DNA from: Sphagnum magellanicum
Taxonomy: Eukaryota; Streptophyta; Sphagnopsida; Sphagnales; Sphagnaceae
Assembly: GCA_021904315.1 (NCBI GenBank)
Contig: CM038924.1
Span: forward strand, 372,001 to 436,000
Direction: 5' to 3'
Length of the DNA stretch: 64,000 bases
Position 1 is the first letter of the stretch; the number at the start of each line of letters is the position of its first letter. Below the pieces are notes generated by a model. That model did no database searches and was not told the DNA's origin. It was given only the letters and a program-made list of their open reading frames with translations. Both the position numbers and the translations under genes were made by a program. This document shows positions 61,724 to 64,000 of the stretch, one piece after another.

Positions 61724-63854
61724 TTAGAATTGAACATGTTATATTTATGTAACACACCATTTAAATAATTATCTTATGCAATAAGGAGCCATTTGTTGAT
61801 TCGATCATGGAGGATGTGAAAACCAACAACAAAATAGATGTTGCCTTCATAAGTCATCTTGAACTCCTTTTCAAGGAGAATCCACAATTTGGAAGCTAGA
61901 ACTAAATTTGGTGTGACCACAATCCCATCATCCACATATTTGCCAAAATGATGAAATTATCATTGTCATGAACTTGGATGTATATGGTTGGATCTGCTTC
62001 AATTCGTTTGAAATTGATGTAATGAAAAAAGGTGTCCAATCTTTCATACCATGCCCTTGAAGATTGGTGTAGGCCATAAATGGACTTTTGTAATTTACAA
62101 ACTTGTTGAAGGTCAAATTTTGGGATGTTTAAATCTTCAGGAAGTTTCATATAGGATTCCATGTAGGAAAGTTATTTTAATATCAAATTGCTGAACCTCA
62201 AAATCAAAGTGTGCAGCTAATGTTAATAATTTATTTTCACTATTGAAGAAAATGTCTTTCCAAAGTCTAGGCCTACAATTTGTGTAAACCTTTTGCCACA
62301 AGGTAGGCTTTATATTTACTTATATTACCATCTGGATTATGTTTTATTTTGAACACCAATTTGCTAGAGACAAGTTTTCTATCCTTGAGCAAAATGGTAA
62401 GGATCCAAGTGTTATTTTTTTGTAAGGAATCAAATTATGATTGGATGGCCTTTTTTCAATTTGAAGCATTTGACCCATGAAAGGCTTCTATATATGTGGT
62501 GGGTTTTGAATATGAAAAATTTGATGAAATAATGCATGAAGATGTTTACTAATACCTAGGGTTAATTTTCCTTGAGTTGTTTTTATGAGTCTATTAGGCT
62601 TTTTAATGACTCTTTGTGCTTGTCTAGGATTTTGTCTCAAATGGCTTCTTTCATGTGTTGTTAATATTCCAAGCATAAATTGGACTTCATTCTGGTCATC
62701 ATTATTATTTAATCTAGAAAACTCTTCAATGATTCTAAGATTTGGGTTAAGTACATGATTATTTGGAGATGGAAAATCATTAAAATTAATTAATGAATCA
62801 GTTGAATTTATTGGTGTAATATGATTAGGTGATGAGTTCATGGGTTGAATTGGAGAAGGTAAATTGGGAATAATGATTGAATTTATAGGATTAGGAAGTT
62901 ATATGAAACTTTTGAGAAAATTTTGATCTAAAAGGAGGTCATGCATTTGGTTGACTGGTTCTACATGTATATCCTTGTGTGGTAATAGATAGGGGTTTCA
63001 TCAAAAGTAACATCTTTGGAAATTATATTTTGTTTTGTGGATTTAACTTGGAATCTATATGCCTTGGATTGTTCAATGTATCCAAGAAAAATGCACTCAT
63101 GGAATGGGATTCTAATTTGTGCCTAGATTCTTTAGGATTTAATGCATAGGCTGCATATCCAAAGATTTTTAAATGTGTGAATGTAGGGGAAATTCCTATC
63201 CAAACTTCATAAGGGCTTTTATTTTCTAAGATGGTTTTAGTTGGACATCTATTTAAAAAGTAGTTGGTAGTTAGTAATGTCTTCCCCTAGTAAGATTTTG
63301 GTAAGAGAAAATGGAAAAACATAGTGAGAACTACCCCTATCAATGTCTAGTTCTTCCTTTCACAAATTCCATTTTGTTGAAGGGTATGGGGTGTGGTGAA
63401 TTGGCATTAAATACCATGGTTTTGACAAAAGAGGTTAAACTCATTAGACTTATATTCACCCCCATTTCTCAACATTGTTATCTTTTTCCTACTTTGATTT
63501 TTGACTTTTACTTTATATTGTTTAAATTTGGAAAATATTTCAGCTTTATTTTTTAAAAGTAAATTTTGGTGTGTCTAGACCTATCATCTATGAAAGTAAC
63601 AAAATACATACACCTTTAAAAGTAGGAGTTCTTAAGGGACCACATACATCATTATGTATTAGTTCCAAAATATCTTGAGCTTTACAAACTCCTTCCTTAA
63701 GGCATATACTATTAGTTGTATTATTTAAGGGCATAAATTGCATTAAAGATAAAACTACATTGTCATCTAGGTGTAATCACAATCAAATGAACCAACATGA
63801 TTATTTTGCAAAAGGATTATGGCTCTTTTTTTAGTCCTTATGACTTTTGAATAT
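61724..63854 (-). mobile_element. Copia (Ty1) retrotransposon fragment, fossil
   Basis: An internal piece of a Ty1/Copia-type element on the minus strand, in family order. It runs from integrase-type sequence (about 63480-63000, including FLGYIEQSKAYRF), through the low-conservation linker (about 62841-62488), to the start of the reverse transcriptase domain (about 62330-61900, with CKLQKSIYGLHQSSRAWYER). No LTRs, gag, protease or RNase H are present, so both ends are missing. It is broken in many places and looks old. It lies exactly between two CACTA tips. Confidence 0.85.
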
Positions 63855-64000
63855 CACTAGTAGAAATTAGCCAAAATGTAACCACTTCGTTTGCAACTAC
63901 ATGCGACTTGTAGTCGTTTGTGACTAAGTTTGGGAATATTTACAACCATAAGATCAATTTTCAACTATTTTGGTCACTCCTACAACTATAATGCAACTAT
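63855..64000 (+). mobile_element. Terminal region of a second CACTA transposon, starting at 63855 and running off the window
   Basis: Starts CACTAGTAGAAATTAGCC and matches the left CACTA tip in inverted orientation (28 of 30 bases). It is followed by subterminal-type words ttgcaactac, ttgtgactaa and aactataatgcaactat. Its body lies beyond the right edge. A three-base target duplication cannot be tested without the other end. Confidence 0.75.

Overview
The window is nuclear DNA from a land plant. The evidence is GT-AG introns in the readable genes, a chloroplast/thylakoid-targeted protein, a plant-type non-specific phospholipase C, a telo-box next to a cytosolic ribosomal protein gene, and plant Copia, CACTA and PIF/Harbinger elements. 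The protein sequences look closer to non-seed plants (moss or another bryophyte) than to flowering plants; that placement is a judgement from memory, not a computed result.

Gene islands. Five genes can be read fully. They are a six-exon BSD-domain gene (6049-9830, +), a two-exon gene for a small thylakoid-lumen-targeted basic protein (11709-10928, -), a three-exon non-specific phospholipase C (19171-17205, -), a single-exon F-box gene (50643-49462, -) and a three-exon 40S ribosomal protein S20/uS10 gene (53267-54055, +) with a telo-box and a probable 5' UTR intron. A sixth gene is cut by the left edge (64-1, -); its 21 visible residues weakly resemble a small subunit of mitochondrial complex I. 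The genes are unrelated housekeeping or regulatory loci and form no operon or cluster. They occupy two islands of more balanced base composition, about 5.4-19.3 kb and 49-54 kb.

Repeat deserts. 0.3-5.3, 12-17, 19.3-49 and 54-64 kb are AT-rich and contain no convincing intact gene. They hold a broken PIF/Harbinger nuclease (about 23.6-24.8 kb, +), a broken DUF7869-like transposon protein (about 26.6-29.1 kb, -), an unidentified decayed coding block (37.2-40.7 kb, +), two decayed FCP1/HAD-phosphatase-like genes (42.1-42.8 and 44.3-45.0 kb, +), LTR-like blocks, and a Copia fragment (61724-63854, -) between the tips of two oppositely oriented CACTA elements.

Most unusual signal. From about 25 to 46 kb one short interrupted palindrome, consensus near GCCTAGYGGCCACTAGGC, recurs dozens of times. 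It forms three tandem arrays (29.9-30.5, 36.3-37.2 and 40.9-41.35 kb) in which the palindrome is shared but the linkers between copies differ. It also occurs as single copies about 100-250 bp apart at 25.0-25.7 and 45.4-46.0 kb. I do not recognise it as a named repeat family. A second notable structure is the triplication of the 3' coding end of the F-box gene downstream of its own stop.
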